Shown piece after piece: positions 8,976-22,400 of a stretch of DNA of 64,000 bases; position 1 is the first letter of the stretch, and every line of letters starts with the position of its first letter. The notes beneath the pieces were generated by a model. The model was given only the letters and a program-made list of their open reading frames with translations, searched no databases and was not told the DNA's origin. Source of the DNA: Chionis minor (taxonomy: Eukaryota; Chordata; Aves; Charadriiformes; Chionididae); the NCBI GenBank assembly GCA_013398295.1, contig VZSF01002040.1:1-64000 (forward strand), in the 5' to 3' direction. The position numbers and the translations under genes were made by a program.

Positions 8976-11900
8976 TTGTTATCATGTGTGTGGGAGAGAG
9001 GGAGAAAGGAGGAATAAGCCTTTTTTAGACTTACTATGTAACCGATTTTGCAAAGTGAAAGATTGCGTAGATAACTTGAAAGACCTTTTCCAGTTCCAAA
9101 ATGGACCTAGAATTAACTGCTCTTACTGTGCTAAAATGTTCATGATTGTCCCAGACCCAGCTCTCCTAGAAGATCATGATAAGATACAGGCATCGCATAA
9201 TGCCTTGGAGTTTGCGTAATCTGTTTTGACACTCTTAAAAAGTGCCAGATGACTAGTAATTTTCTTTAGGAAAAAAGTTCATGTTTTTTTTCTTTACTTT
9301 AAACGCATATTACATGAAAATGTGGGAATTTTCCCCATAAATACTTACATTCCAAATCAAGTACCTCACTTGTTGAAGCCTATGGGGTTTTCTCTACCAG
9401 CTTCTGAAAAACTGATGTGAAGATAAATGGCAACTGAATATTCATAATTTAAAAATTAGCACAAATTATTTTAGAAACAAAAATACCCCAAACAACTGAA
9501 CAAAACATAAACAAAACCCTAAATCAGTTTGAGGAAAAAAAATTAAATAATAATTTTATTTTTAATATTCATTTTATTCATTATATTTCAGTGATACTTT
9601 CAGTGACAATGTCATAGTTTGCTAGCGAAGGAAACTTCTTATTAGATAAAGTAGACATGTGAAGTAATCTTTTAGTTACAGCATTGGTCTGAAGAATTTC
9701 AACACAAGACCTTAAATCTGTATCTCAATAATTGTGCTAATTCTCATGCAAAATTACTAGAATGGTCTTGGGTTTGTATGGTATGAAAAAGGTTAAAAAA
9801 GAAAAGAAAAAAAAAAGCTGGAAATAAAAAGCGTTCCTTACCCAGCTTTTATATAAGCAGTATTTAAATCAAAAGGGAGGGAGGGGAAAGTTTTTATGGG
9901 TTTTAAAAATTACATATTACTTGAAAGAAATCACGTACGACAGTTGGCATATTAGCTTGTCCCTGCCACTTCATATTTTCATTGCCTTGCATTGACAAGA
10001 GAATAATTTAGTTGGTTTTATTCACTTCTCTTCATCTCTTCTCCTGTGTTTTTTCTTTTGTCTACTATACTAATTCAACACTGACAAGTACTAACAAAAA
10101 TAAACCTGGTAAAATGTTTAATACATTTCTGTCAAGGTAAAATGTTTAATATATTTCTGTCAAGGTAAAAACGCTGAACAAACTAGAAATATTTTTCTGA
10201 GCTATGAAGAAAGGAAGGATTCTGATTTGATTATCTATGGTAGATATTTACTTTAAAGATTTTTATTGGTCTTAATGAATTAAAAATATCAGATATGGAA
10301 GAATGCCAATTTACATTACGAAGAAGAATGAGAATAATGTGTTCTGTCTAGTCAACCCACTGAAAAACTTCTATGTTATCCATTTGACTACATATAAGCC
10401 TCAGTGACATCAGGGGGAAATAATGACATTCCCAGAAGCCATTAAGTGAAAAAATACACTATGTATTAAGTTCAGAGTACAGTACTTATTTTAAACTGCT
10501 TGCATAAAGTGGTTCATTAAAATGGGCTTCAATTGGAGACAGAAATTTATGCTAGGCACTGGGGGATGAAGAAACTAAATGTGAAGACTGGTAAATAATG
10601 CAATAAATTGTTTAGGGAGTTTCTATTCCTTGTGATCTTTGAAAAGAGTTTTGATAAATGCTTCCCAGATACAGCAAACTATATATATAATACTTCGGCT
10701 GATGGAAAGAAGAAACTCAGCTTTTTTCTTCTTCTTCCCTCCTCCAAATTGATTCCAAAAAAATTGACTATTGGTGAGTAAAAATCTTGTCTTGTTTCAC
10801 TTTTTCACTTTTTCTTCTTTTTTTTTCTTTTTCAGAGAGTAAAGGCAATGAGAAACTTATTTAACATTTCATTAAGAATATTCTTTCAGGGGAAAAAAAA
10901 AGATAACTTTATTGTTATAGTTAAAATATTTTAAAGTAAAATGTTAGTAATAAACCTATATTGATCTGCTTCTCAACAGTGTCTCTTCGGCAGACATTGT
11001 TAGATACTTGAGAATAATGTGTAAATCTAAATGCATCTGGAAAAAGAATCATCACAAAAAGGATTTTGTACCAATTATTTCAGGTCATTAACTAAAATGA
11101 ATTGAATAAGCCTCTGGAGGAGCTTGTCTCTCCTATATGACTATGGAAGAAACTTACACAGCTAGTTTAGGCAATATACCTAACTGTAAGATAGCTGAAA
11201 TTGCAAGAAATTAATAGTGTTCTACTTGTGCATCATCGACAATGAACTATATATTTTTAATTTTTTTTTTCCTTTTTTGTTTTTTCCTCTGGGGAGTCTC
11301 AATAAAGCTGAACATCTCAAATAGTGCATGAGGATTTTGACTCTGTAGAGTGTACACATAAGTGAAAGGATACATATAGAAATTAAAACAGAATCTTGAT
11401 CAATGATTCTGACAAGAACTAATTATGTACTGCATAAGGAATTGAAATAAAGTACACATGACTCCCATGGTACGTGTTAGAAATGTCAGCAACATTTGTG
11501 GTTTTATATTATTATCAAAACCAACAAATCAAAGAGATTTCCTTTACAGGTTTTCCTTTACAGGAAAACAAAATGTGTATGAGTTTTGATTCAAACTTTA
11601 GTCCTTATGTGCACAGTTAATTATTTTCTTTAAAATTAATTATTTTTCCAGGAAAGCTGCTTAACAAGATACGTCTCCCTTGGCTGATTTGAATGTCAAG
11701 CTTTAATCTCTGTACCACTGTATTTGTCATGAACAAAACACATAGTAATCTGCAGACAAGTAGACCAAACATTGATGAGAAAGCAGATGCTAGATATTCA
11801 TTATTTTTTAAATACACTCCTTTCTTGTGTTTCAGTATTAATTTTCAAATCTACCTGCATATATTACTTTGAGACCAATTACAAAGTTGTAAATGTGAGA

Positions 11901-12840
11901 AAGTTATTTCTGATGAATAAAAGATAAGAAATTCATACCCAGAAGATTTAGTAATGAGAGAGAAAGAGTACAGAGAAAGAGTACACTGCTTTGAAATAAA
12001 ATTAGGCAAGAGCTTTAGTTATTTGCTACCTTAAAACTACTAGGAAAAAAAAAATCCAAATGTAGTAAAATTTACCAGAGATATATATTTGGAAAAATAA
12101 TAATGCAATTTCAGTTGGTGGCTTCAGTGACAGCTGTGAAGCCCAGTTAAAAGCCATAATTATTACATTTTGAAAAGAAACTCCTTACTGAAACAAATCA
12201 ATAAATGATGCATTCAAGAGCACATGCAGATATTCTGTTCCAATAGTACATTTGTAATAAGCAAGGGTCGGTATAGACAGGAATGCATTTATTGCTCATC
12301 TATCAAATCATCCTGCATGTAAATTCTGGCAGTTATTAATTGCCAACAGTGATCAAAAAACACGAAGTAATATTTATGATCTCACATACATTTTCTTATT
12401 CTGAGAGGATAAGGAAAAAAGAGCTTGTAGGAAGGACAGATTTTAATTTACAAAAGATATTTTAGCATAAGCATAAGAGGGAGGAATTTATTTGTCCTAT
12501 CACCAGCCATGTGCTAAGGTAGCTAATCTTTGGTAGAATTCTGGATTGCTCAAGTCAGCAGATACACTCAGATGGCTCTCTTAGTCTTGGGCAGATCACC
12601 TGGGGAGCCTGGGTAGTTGAAATTAGGTGCCTAAAGTTTTAATTGATCAAGTTGGATCAATCTTACTTTAAAGTTGAAACAAGTCTAATGATTACATATC
12701 TTCCTGTATATCTTGGATATTTAAGGATTCAGACACCTACACCTTCTTGGTAGTCAGCTAAAAAGGAAAACTATTGGTGCAGAATATTTCCTGAAAGAAT
12801 TACTGATCATAAATTTACAGTCATTAACTTACTGAGTGCC
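8976..12840. other. Unassigned AT-rich sequence
   Basis: No gene recognised. It contains a 267-base reading frame at 8953-9219 that starts inside the LTR fragment, a 28-bp tandem duplication at 10108-10163, and homopolymer tracts near 9800, 10820 and 11260. Confidence 0.5.
10108..10163. repeat. 28-bp tandem duplication (two units)
   Basis: Units 10108-10135 and 10136-10163 differ by one base (ATACATTTC against ATATATTTC). A third partial unit (GGTAAAA) follows. Confidence 0.9.
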
Positions 12841-13100
12841 TGTAGCGGGTGGACATGACTAGATTTTGGTAGGGCGGTAATGCAGGGGTGGCTTCTGTGA
12901 GAAGAGGCCAGGGGCTGCCCCATGCCAGACACAGTTGTTTTCAGCCAGATCCACAATGGACGCACTGCAGAACTGAACTCAGACAGGCTGGTGGTGCCTC
13001 TGAGAAAATATATTTAAGAAAGGGCAAAAATGTTGGACAGATACAGGAGGGGAAATAAGAGTGAGATGACACTGAAAAGAGGCTCAGAAATTCTTGCCTA
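12841..13100 (+). mobile_element. ERV LTR remnant (family C)
   Basis: It begins TGTAGCGGGTGGACATGAC at 12841. The stretch TGCAGGGGTGGCTTCTGTGAGAAGAGG is followed by CCCCATGCCAGACACAG, a GGTGCCTCTGAGAAAATATATTTAAGAA promoter-like stretch, and GAGTGAGATGA. This order fits an avian LTR family with a TATTTAAG TATA-type box. The 3' limit is uncertain. No internal viral region was recognised. Confidence 0.6.
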
Positions 13101-15162
13101 GTGAAGACAATTTCAGTGCTCCTCTACCAAGTTAACTCTTTTAGTGTAAGTTACATACATACCTTTTTGTGCCTTACTGTCCAACTCAGAGATTTCTTAT
13201 GGCTACCGTGGCTCCAGTGCCCTGACTCAAGGGAACTTGAGGCAATGCAGTCTCAAACCTGCCTGGAATCCAGTCATGGCTGGAGCATGTTCTGCACTCA
13301 GACATTGAGGGTTCCTTGAGGGTTCCAATTATACAGACCTCAGTTTTGGACACATTCCTAATACTACAGACACTTTTACTGGCTTTCATCATGCCCTTGC
13401 AAGATTCTTACTCAGACAACTTCTACAAAAGTCTGAAGATTTAAGATTCATGTTAGTGATATTTCACAAATTGCAAGCCAGCAAATGATGGCACATTGCA
13501 AAATCTGAGGAGTGAAACACCAATCCTTTGTAATCCATACATTTTACAGATTACATTGTGAATTCCAGCCCAGGAGCACGCCAAAGACTATCGAAATCAG
13601 AAAGATTTCTCTGAAAGGATTTTACTAAGCTGGTCCCAAGACAGGAAATTTGATGAGGGATGTTGTATGTATTAAATATATTTTGTGTGTGGTAAAATGG
13701 GACAACTAAGTATAGAGTAATGATAAGAATTCATCTAAAACTTTTTTAAAAAGTTTTTTTTTTCTTTACCTACAGACTTCGAATTGGAGAGTTCTAGGTT
13801 CACCTATCAAATTCTGGAATAATCAACATCATCAGGATTAATATATCTTCTTTCCTCATGGGAGTTTTGTTCACGTCAATTCACCGATATTCAAGATAGA
13901 TTAAAATTCTTCACTTTCTGTACTTCATGTAATGGAGAAAATAGACAAGGACAAACTCAAAACTGTCTACAGTACTTGAAGAGGAAAAATACAGAAACAA
14001 ACAAGCAAAAATTTCTTATCCATGAAACAATACTAAAAAATCTCTCCCACATTCAGGCCACAATTATTCCACAACTTTTCCCTTTGGGGCATTTTGAGCA
14101 CACAATTGCAATCCCGAAGCAACCTGAAGGACTTGCCAAGCTACCTGGTTCCAAAGCTGATTCACCGCTAACTTTCCATTAAATACTAATCATGTGAACT
14201 TCAGCATCTCTACTGAAAATAATAACATCTTAACATAGTCCCCATGGCCTTACATTGACTGTCAGTAGACAGAAAGAACAACTCAGACAGGGACCCTCAT
14301 GCCATGTGTTTCCTGAAAGAAACCAGTTCTCCCACACTAGAATTAACCACTGGGGATATTCTACACCTATAGACCTTTTCAAAGATTTAAAGGGGCCCCA
14401 GGGACTTACGCATGTGGAATTACCCCAAAATGTCACAGAAGCTCCGTATAGGCCTAGCACCAGCATTCTGAATCTGCCTAAATTTGAAAGCAAATGTCTT
14501 TTCATAATATCAGTAGTTCAAAAGATCTAAAAGGAGAATCAAAGCTCATTCTAATTTTCAGAAATAATAGGTATCCCCAGCCACAAATTCAGTGGGAACA
14601 CAAGGGCAATGAAAATTTATAAAAAACATCTGAAGCAAAAATAGAAAGACTCTGTAATGCAGCAGCTTATCTTTGAAATTATTAAGTAAGAAGACAATGA
14701 AAAAAATCATTTCATGAATTTTGGCACAAGCCCACGCATCGCAGTGTTAGCATATTATTTCTAGTTCAGGTCTATTCCTAAGTAAAGTTTATTTAGAAAT
14801 ATTTCAATGAGTTGAAGAAAGGAAAAGCTTTCAATAGAATTTACATTTAGCTTGCGCATCAAGTGCACATTATCATGATTTATCTTTTTGACATGAGTGA
14901 AATATTTCACATGAATCCAGTTCTTAGATGCATGCAATATTTCCACATAACCTTAAAAAAGAGAAATGGGAATTAAATTTCATAGTGCATTTACCAGTCT
15001 TATGGAATACTTTATTTTTCCCCCCCAAAAAATAATCTTTTATTAGAGCAGAGAATTATGTTCTTGTCTCATTAAGTAAACCTGGTTATCTTCTCCTTAA
15101 TATTTCATATTTTGATTTCTAAAAAAGAAAAACCTATAGAAAGCAGTGGTTTCACTCCTTTT

Positions 15163-15163
15163 T
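15163..15163. other. Single-base difference between duplicate copies (T here, C at 17241)
   Basis: The first copy reads CTCCTTTTTCATG and the second CTCCTTTTCCATG at the matching place. It is the only difference I noticed between the two 2,077-base copies. Confidence 0.8.
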
Positions 15164-15840
15164 CATGTAGAACACAAGTTTTTTTTTTCCTTTTTTTCTT
15201 TTTTCTTTTTTTTTTAAATATAAAATATATAAAAAGAATAATGAAGGTATTTAATCTCTTGTCTTCTTGAAGTTTTTGGTTATCCATTTGAAATACAGAA
15301 GCTCTTTTCTGATACTTCATGTCACACAGAATTATTTTGTATCATGTGGTTGCTTCTGCTATACTGTGAAATCCAGACATATAACATGGATATAAGCAGT
15401 AAATATGACATGACCATGGCAGAATGAAGGTGTTACATCCCTTGCAGAACTGTGAATAAAAAAGACCTTATCAGATACTTGCATTAAATCACAAATCTGG
15501 TATTTGAACTGATTGCGAAGAAAAAGAAATTCAACTGTACTATTTATAAGCATATTTGATATTTTTGTCAGCAAAAAACCTTTTTCTGAGAGAAAAATCA
15601 TTAAGGCTTTCAAAAAAATATGATGATTAATCTATAATAAGGAGTAAAGAAGGATCCCTTGTCGTTTTGTCTTTTGTCCGCTTACACGAGAGAGGGAACT
15701 GTTATTCACTGGTTCAGGTTTTGTTGACATTACAGGAAAAACTGTTTCACTTCACTGGTATTTCAGTGAAAAACTGAAAGAAGTGAGGAGTAAGAACATT
15801 AGTCACATATTAATCAGACAACTTTATTTGCAAAAACAAT

Positions 15841-15841
15841 N
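15841..15841. other. Assembly gap (single N)
   Basis: One ambiguous base exactly between the copies 13764-15840 and 15842-17918. Confidence 0.95.
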
Positions 15842-18800
15842 CTTTACCTACAGACTTCGAATTGGAGAGTTCTAGGTTCACCTATCAAATTCTGGAATAA
15901 TCAACATCATCAGGATTAATATATCTTCTTTCCTCATGGGAGTTTTGTTCACGTCAATTCACCGATATTCAAGATAGATTAAAATTCTTCACTTTCTGTA
16001 CTTCATGTAATGGAGAAAATAGACAAGGACAAACTCAAAACTGTCTACAGTACTTGAAGAGGAAAAATACAGAAACAAACAAGCAAAAATTTCTTATCCA
16101 TGAAACAATACTAAAAAATCTCTCCCACATTCAGGCCACAATTATTCCACAACTTTTCCCTTTGGGGCATTTTGAGCACACAATTGCAATCCCGAAGCAA
16201 CCTGAAGGACTTGCCAAGCTACCTGGTTCCAAAGCTGATTCACCGCTAACTTTCCATTAAATACTAATCATGTGAACTTCAGCATCTCTACTGAAAATAA
16301 TAACATCTTAACATAGTCCCCATGGCCTTACATTGACTGTCAGTAGACAGAAAGAACAACTCAGACAGGGACCCTCATGCCATGTGTTTCCTGAAAGAAA
16401 CCAGTTCTCCCACACTAGAATTAACCACTGGGGATATTCTACACCTATAGACCTTTTCAAAGATTTAAAGGGGCCCCAGGGACTTACGCATGTGGAATTA
16501 CCCCAAAATGTCACAGAAGCTCCGTATAGGCCTAGCACCAGCATTCTGAATCTGCCTAAATTTGAAAGCAAATGTCTTTTCATAATATCAGTAGTTCAAA
16601 AGATCTAAAAGGAGAATCAAAGCTCATTCTAATTTTCAGAAATAATAGGTATCCCCAGCCACAAATTCAGTGGGAACACAAGGGCAATGAAAATTTATAA
16701 AAAACATCTGAAGCAAAAATAGAAAGACTCTGTAATGCAGCAGCTTATCTTTGAAATTATTAAGTAAGAAGACAATGAAAAAAATCATTTCATGAATTTT
16801 GGCACAAGCCCACGCATCGCAGTGTTAGCATATTATTTCTAGTTCAGGTCTATTCCTAAGTAAAGTTTATTTAGAAATATTTCAATGAGTTGAAGAAAGG
16901 AAAAGCTTTCAATAGAATTTACATTTAGCTTGCGCATCAAGTGCACATTATCATGATTTATCTTTTTGACATGAGTGAAATATTTCACATGAATCCAGTT
17001 CTTAGATGCATGCAATATTTCCACATAACCTTAAAAAAGAGAAATGGGAATTAAATTTCATAGTGCATTTACCAGTCTTATGGAATACTTTATTTTTCCC
17101 CCCCAAAAAATAATCTTTTATTAGAGCAGAGAATTATGTTCTTGTCTCATTAAGTAAACCTGGTTATCTTCTCCTTAATATTTCATATTTTGATTTCTAA
17201 AAAAGAAAAACCTATAGAAAGCAGTGGTTTCACTCCTTTTCCATGTAGAACACAAGTTTTTTTTTTCCTTTTTTTCTTTTTTCTTTTTTTTTTAAATATA
17301 AAATATATAAAAAGAATAATGAAGGTATTTAATCTCTTGTCTTCTTGAAGTTTTTGGTTATCCATTTGAAATACAGAAGCTCTTTTCTGATACTTCATGT
17401 CACACAGAATTATTTTGTATCATGTGGTTGCTTCTGCTATACTGTGAAATCCAGACATATAACATGGATATAAGCAGTAAATATGACATGACCATGGCAG
17501 AATGAAGGTGTTACATCCCTTGCAGAACTGTGAATAAAAAAGACCTTATCAGATACTTGCATTAAATCACAAATCTGGTATTTGAACTGATTGCGAAGAA
17601 AAAGAAATTCAACTGTACTATTTATAAGCATATTTGATATTTTTGTCAGCAAAAAACCTTTTTCTGAGAGAAAAATCATTAAGGCTTTCAAAAAAATATG
17701 ATGATTAATCTATAATAAGGAGTAAAGAAGGATCCCTTGTCGTTTTGTCTTTTGTCCGCTTACACGAGAGAGGGAACTGTTATTCACTGGTTCAGGTTTT
17801 GTTGACATTACAGGAAAAACTGTTTCACTTCACTGGTATTTCAGTGAAAAACTGAAAGAAGTGAGGAGTAAGAACATTAGTCACATATTAATCAGACAAC
17901 TTTATTTGCAAAAACAATATGTGTTAAGGGATCTTCGAGGGCCAGGAAGAAATCTCTGCATTGTGTGCCACATCCTCTCTGACTTGCTATGAATGCTCTT
18001 GTAAGATTCTGCAATGTTACCAGAAACACTTGTGGCCTCCCTTGGGTAGCCACCAACAGAAAATCGGATCAGTTTACATGACTGCTAGTAGGGAAAAAAT
18101 GTGTTAGCTAAGGAGTCCGTGCAAAGTCTGTCTCCTTTGTTCTAGACATATTTCTCAAATTTAAATGCTTTACTTCCAGACAGCTAAATTTCTTTAAAAC
18201 AGATCTTAGCCTAAAGTCCCTAAATTCAGAAAGGAAGAACGGGGACTATTTTCTCTATCCAAAAGAGATAGTAAACAATGGTGAGAGAGAAAATACTGAA
18301 GTGCAAATATCAGATACTGCAGTTCATATTTGTGCTGTACAATGGGGATGCCAGCTGCCAAGAAGTTTTTGCCCCCCCGTAAGCATAGCTAATATGTGTT
18401 CTTTGTAACAAGTGAAAACTCTTATCTGCCACAGTCCAAGATGTTTTTTTTTTTACTTTATTTTTGCCATTATTAATTTCTAAGTACATTTCCCCCCTGT
18501 TTTTATGTAATACTATTCAGAACTATTTGTTGACTCTTTTCAAAAGCTGTTCATTTCAGACACGCTTAGTTCACAGCACTTTGTTATCCATGCAGCTTTA
18601 TGTTTGCAACAATTTTCTTGAAGTATAGTACTATTCATTGCTTGCTGAGCATTTAAGCATTTATTTTCAGAAAATCTTTAAGCTTCTTTCATCTTCCTCT
18701 TTATAATGTATTTAGTTACCACAGATAGGGACAACATTTGAATCTCACTCGAATGAGTTTATAAAATAAAACAATTGCAAGAGACAGTTTAGAGTGGTTC

Positions 18801-20839
18801 AAAGTAATTGTGTGAAAGTTATCAATGACTTTAAAAGGATGGGAATAGAGAAAGAAAGAAAGAAGCTGAAATAACTACATTCTTAACAAAGGAGATTATA
18901 AAAAGTGGAATATTCTCTCTTGTAAATGCAACATAAAACCTGGCAAGGAAAATGTAAAGCTGTAAGACTGTACAAAAAGAGATTTTCATGAGCAACTTGC
19001 TATAGGCATTAAAACTAATATTAAAAACTTCTTCCAGCACATCAGAAAATAGAAAATTTTCCAGAGAGATGACAGGGTGATAGATGATCATATCAAAAAT
19101 GGAACACTAAAGGAAAGAAAAAGCATAATAGAAAAGCTAACTGAATTATTCTTATTAGCATTCACAGCAAAAGACTTCAGGGAGATTCCACATTCTGTCT
19201 TTATAGGGGAGAATCTAAGAAAATATCACACACTTACATGTTAACAGCATAGCTTTAGAACAAATCAATGGAAGGCATAGAACTAAATTATTTCACTGAA
19301 AAGTTCTAAAATAAATCATATATAAAATTACCAAACTGTTAACTGGTATGTTAATTATCAACTAAATTTGCTTTATTTTCAGCTGATAGGGAAGAGGCAA
19401 GTAAGGAAATTATATTTAGAATAAGCTTCAGTACAAATGTGAGGAACAGACTGGTGGGGAAACAAGGAAAATTTTTTTAAAGTGTAATACAAAACAGAAT
19501 TTGTATATAAATGTAGAAATAGAATGAACAGTGATTTTTATATCAAGAAGATATGTTTTGATAATTTTTCAGAGTGCTCTAAAAGAGTCAATAGTCATTC
19601 AGATAAACTTGATATTATTGATAGAATGAATTTGGATTTTCAAATGGCTTTTGACTTTCAAAGTTGCTCTTCTAAGACACTTTAGGGAATTAAACTGTTA
19701 CAAGATTTATTAGATGTAAAATTTACTGCTTTCTTGCAGATCAGTAACTCTTGCAGGAAAGAAAGGGAAACAATGGACAAGTCTTGCAATAGAAAGAAGC
19801 ATTAGTGGTGGTCTGTACCGAAAATTGTCCTGGTTGTGATACCTGTAAAATGATGTAAAAACTAGGGTGGATAGCAAGGACAGTTCTAGTATTAAAACAG
19901 CAAGTGAGTTCTAATATTACAACATTTTCAAAGTAACGAAAACTAAAGTAAAATGTAATAAAATGAGCTGATGGGAAGAAATTACCATGGATTCAAAAGA
20001 TGGATATACAGACAGAAGCCTTTCTAACTGCACCTACCTTAGTGATGGACTTTAAAACTGCATTTATACAGTTAAAGCTATATTAAAAAATATAAAAATA
20101 TATATATATATTAAAAAGGAATGAGATGAAGAGCTACAATCATGACTCTCTAACTTATTCCAAAACTTTGTTTTGGACCATTTAAAGAAAAGGAAAAAGA
20201 AAAAAGTTAGTGTTAAACATTGTGAATGTGGTGGATTTTGATATTATTTTCCTTTGGAGCTAAGAATTTGAACTTCATTTAGAAATATAGACATGGTAAA
20301 AATCAGTAAATATCCCTCAGAAAGATATCTTACAGATAGCCTAGATAGTTCCATGAAAGCATATGTTTAATTTATGCAACAAAAAGGATGCAAGAATCAT
20401 GAGTTACTAGTTAAGTAATACACAAATAGTTATGCCACTTTATTTTCATGTGTTCTCCTTTAATTCTGTGTTTCATTCAAGGCAACTCATCTCAAAAGTA
20501 ATTTAATAAAACTGAAGGTATTAAGTAGAGGCAACAAGGATATTTGGAGGTATATTATGGCTTCCATATGATATGGCACTAAAATGAATTAACATGAGAA
20601 GCAACTGAAAGAAAATATGATTATAGGCCATAAAATAATAACTGGCAGAATCTAAGCAAGTAGTAAAAAATTGTTGTTCGTTATTTCTTCTTACACAAGA
20701 GTTAGGGGACCATATAAGATTATCACGTTGGTTGTTAAAAAAGAAACCAAAAATAGTGCTGTATCACATACCGTATAATTGAATTCAAGTCAAGTCATAA
20801 GATACTTGAATGCCAAATGTGTTTACATGAGTTAATAAG

Positions 20840-21016
20840 AATGCCCAGAGAGGTGGTGGAGTCTCCGACACTGGAGACATTCCAAACCCCCCTGGATGCC
20901 ATCCTGTGCAACCTGCTGTAGGTGGACTTGCTCTGGCAGGAAGGTTGGACCAGATGATCTCTAAACGTCCTTTCCAACCCTTAACATTCTGTGATTATAT
21001 GTGATTCTGTGATTAC
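20840..21016 (+). mobile_element. CR1 LINE 3' fragment
   Basis: ATGCCCAGAGAGGTGGTGGAG, GTTGGACCAGATGATCTC and TCCTTTCCAACCC are standard CR1 3' landmarks. The end carries GTGATTCTGTGATTAC-type octamers. It is a short, 5'-truncated copy. Confidence 0.9.
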
Positions 21017-21560
21017 ACAAAATCAAGATAGTGGGATTGTGACTTCTGGGTCTAAAGCACTGGATGTCCATAGGTATAACTGTCTTGTTCTTATACTCTT
21101 CTGATTTCAGCTGCTGGCTTTGTCAAAAATATGTTACTGGACTACACAGTTTTTTGGTCCCTTTCAATACAGCTTTTAATTTTATATACTGTAAAAACCT
21201 AGTATTTCTTCAATGCCACCAAAGACGAAAAGTTGTGAGAATTAATTCTGAATATCAATTTTCAATAATTTTTCGAATATGATGTCATGAATGGATAAAA
21301 TGGAAATTCTTGATTAAAAGACTTGACACTGCAAGGCTTAGCAGGCTTTGGTATAGATTGAGAACTGCAGAAAGGTTAAAATAGACTTCTTATCTAACAG
21401 CATGTGATATTTCTTTAGCTTCAGAATCTGTATGACTTTCAAATGTGAACTTCCAGTGTAATTGTCAGTTCTTAGTTCACCTTCATTTAATGCAGACCAT
21501 CTCCCCTATGTTTCAAGTTAACTATACTTGAAGCTGCTACTTCTGAAATCCCAGTAGCAG
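21017..21560. other. Unassigned AT-rich sequence
   Basis: No gene or repeat family recognised. The 72-residue frame at 21064-21282 is hydrophobic but has no motif I can name. Confidence 0.5.
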
Positions 21561-21830
21561 ATCATAGAATCATAGAATGGTTTGGGTCGGAAGGGACTTT
21601 AAATATCATCCATTTCCAAATCCCTCTTCTTGTGCTGAGGACTCCAAAGCTGAAGGCAGTAGTCCAGGTGGGGTCTCACCATAACAGAATAGAAGGACAG
21701 ACTCACCTCCTTCGATCTCCTAGCCAAACTTCTTTTGGTGCAGACCAGGACACAGTTGGCTTTCTGGGCTGCAAGCACACATTGCTGGGTCATGTGTACA
21801 GGCCACAGCCCAAAGCTTTGTCAAATGTAA
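21561..21830 (-). mobile_element. CR1 LINE fragment with internal deletion
   Basis: The minus-strand 3' end is marked by ATCATAGAATCATAGAATGG, then GGGTCGGAAGGGAC. The sequence then jumps to the RT C-terminal coding part, visible at 21793-21599 as TQQCVLAAQKANC, SREV-like and VRPHLDYCLQLW motifs. The 3' UTR part usually lying between them is missing, so the copy has an internal deletion. Its 5' side ends close to the ERVL-type LTR at 21883. Confidence 0.88.
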
Positions 21831-21882
21831 TAGACTTCAACAGGAGAGAGAGCTGCTGGGAGGAAATTGTTAAGCTGCCCCA

Positions 21883-22400
21883 TGTCCTGGTTTTAGCCGG
21901 GACAGAGTCAATTTTCTTTCTAGTAGCTGCTTTTTTTTTGATTTAGTGTGAGAATAATGTTGACAACACATGTTATTTTAATTTATTTTCATTGTTGCTA
22001 AGTAATGTTTACATTAGTCAAGAATTTTTTCAGCTTCCTGTAGAAGCTGAGAGGGAGCATAGACAGGACAAGCTGGCCAAAGGAATATTCTGTAATATAG
22101 ACAACATGCTCAGTATATAAATGGGGGTTGGCCAGGGGGAGGAATCTATGATCATTGCTCAGGATGGGCTGGGCAGCTGATCATCAGGTGATGACAGCAA
22201 TGTGTGTTGTATCACTTTATTTTGTATATTCTTTTGCCATCATCATAATGATCACCATTATTCTATTAAACTGTCTTTATCTCAATCTATGAGGCTTTTT
22301 TTCCTTTCCCCTTCTTTTCTCCCTCTTCTCCCTACCCAACTCAGGGCTAGGACATGGGGCGAGTGGCTGTGTAATCTGGTTGTTGGTTGGGGTTAAACCC
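21883..22400 (+). mobile_element. Avian ERVL-type LTR (family B)
   Basis: It starts TGTCCTGGTTTTAGCCGGGA and runs through AATTTTCTTTCTAGTAGCTGC, GTGAGAATAATGTTGA and TTTTTTCAGCTTCCTG. CTGGCCAAAGGAATATTC follows, then a TATA box (TATATAAAT at 22114-22122) and a polyA signal (ATTAAA at 22265-22270). The end, near GGGGTTAAACCC at about 22400, is degraded. These landmarks are those of a widespread avian ERVL LTR. No internal retroviral region adjoins it, so it is best read as a solo LTR. Confidence 0.85.

Larger units (their letters stand above)
13764..17918. repeat. Direct duplication around a single N: 13764-15840 and 15842-17918
   Basis: A 2,077-base unit is repeated at an offset of 2,078 with the N at 15841 between the copies. 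The reading frames repeat exactly except for one residue, caused by T at 15163 against C at 17241. The near-perfect identity and the gap position fit a false duplication. The single difference would be a heterozygous site or a sequencing error. Confidence 0.9.
13101..20839. other. Unassigned AT-rich sequence, partly duplicated at a gap
   Basis: No gene recognised. It includes the duplicated block 13764-17918 (separate entry) and TA-rich simple sequence near 20085-20115. The longest reading frames are 91 residues, occur in antisense pairs (14230-14505 and 14255-14530, and again in the second copy), and match no family I know. Confidence 0.5.

Noticed and set aside
14230..14530. Overlapping sense and antisense 91-residue frames, repeated at 16308-16608
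   Set aside because: Repetition comes from the duplication at 15841, so it is not evidence of selection. Neither frame has a known motif.
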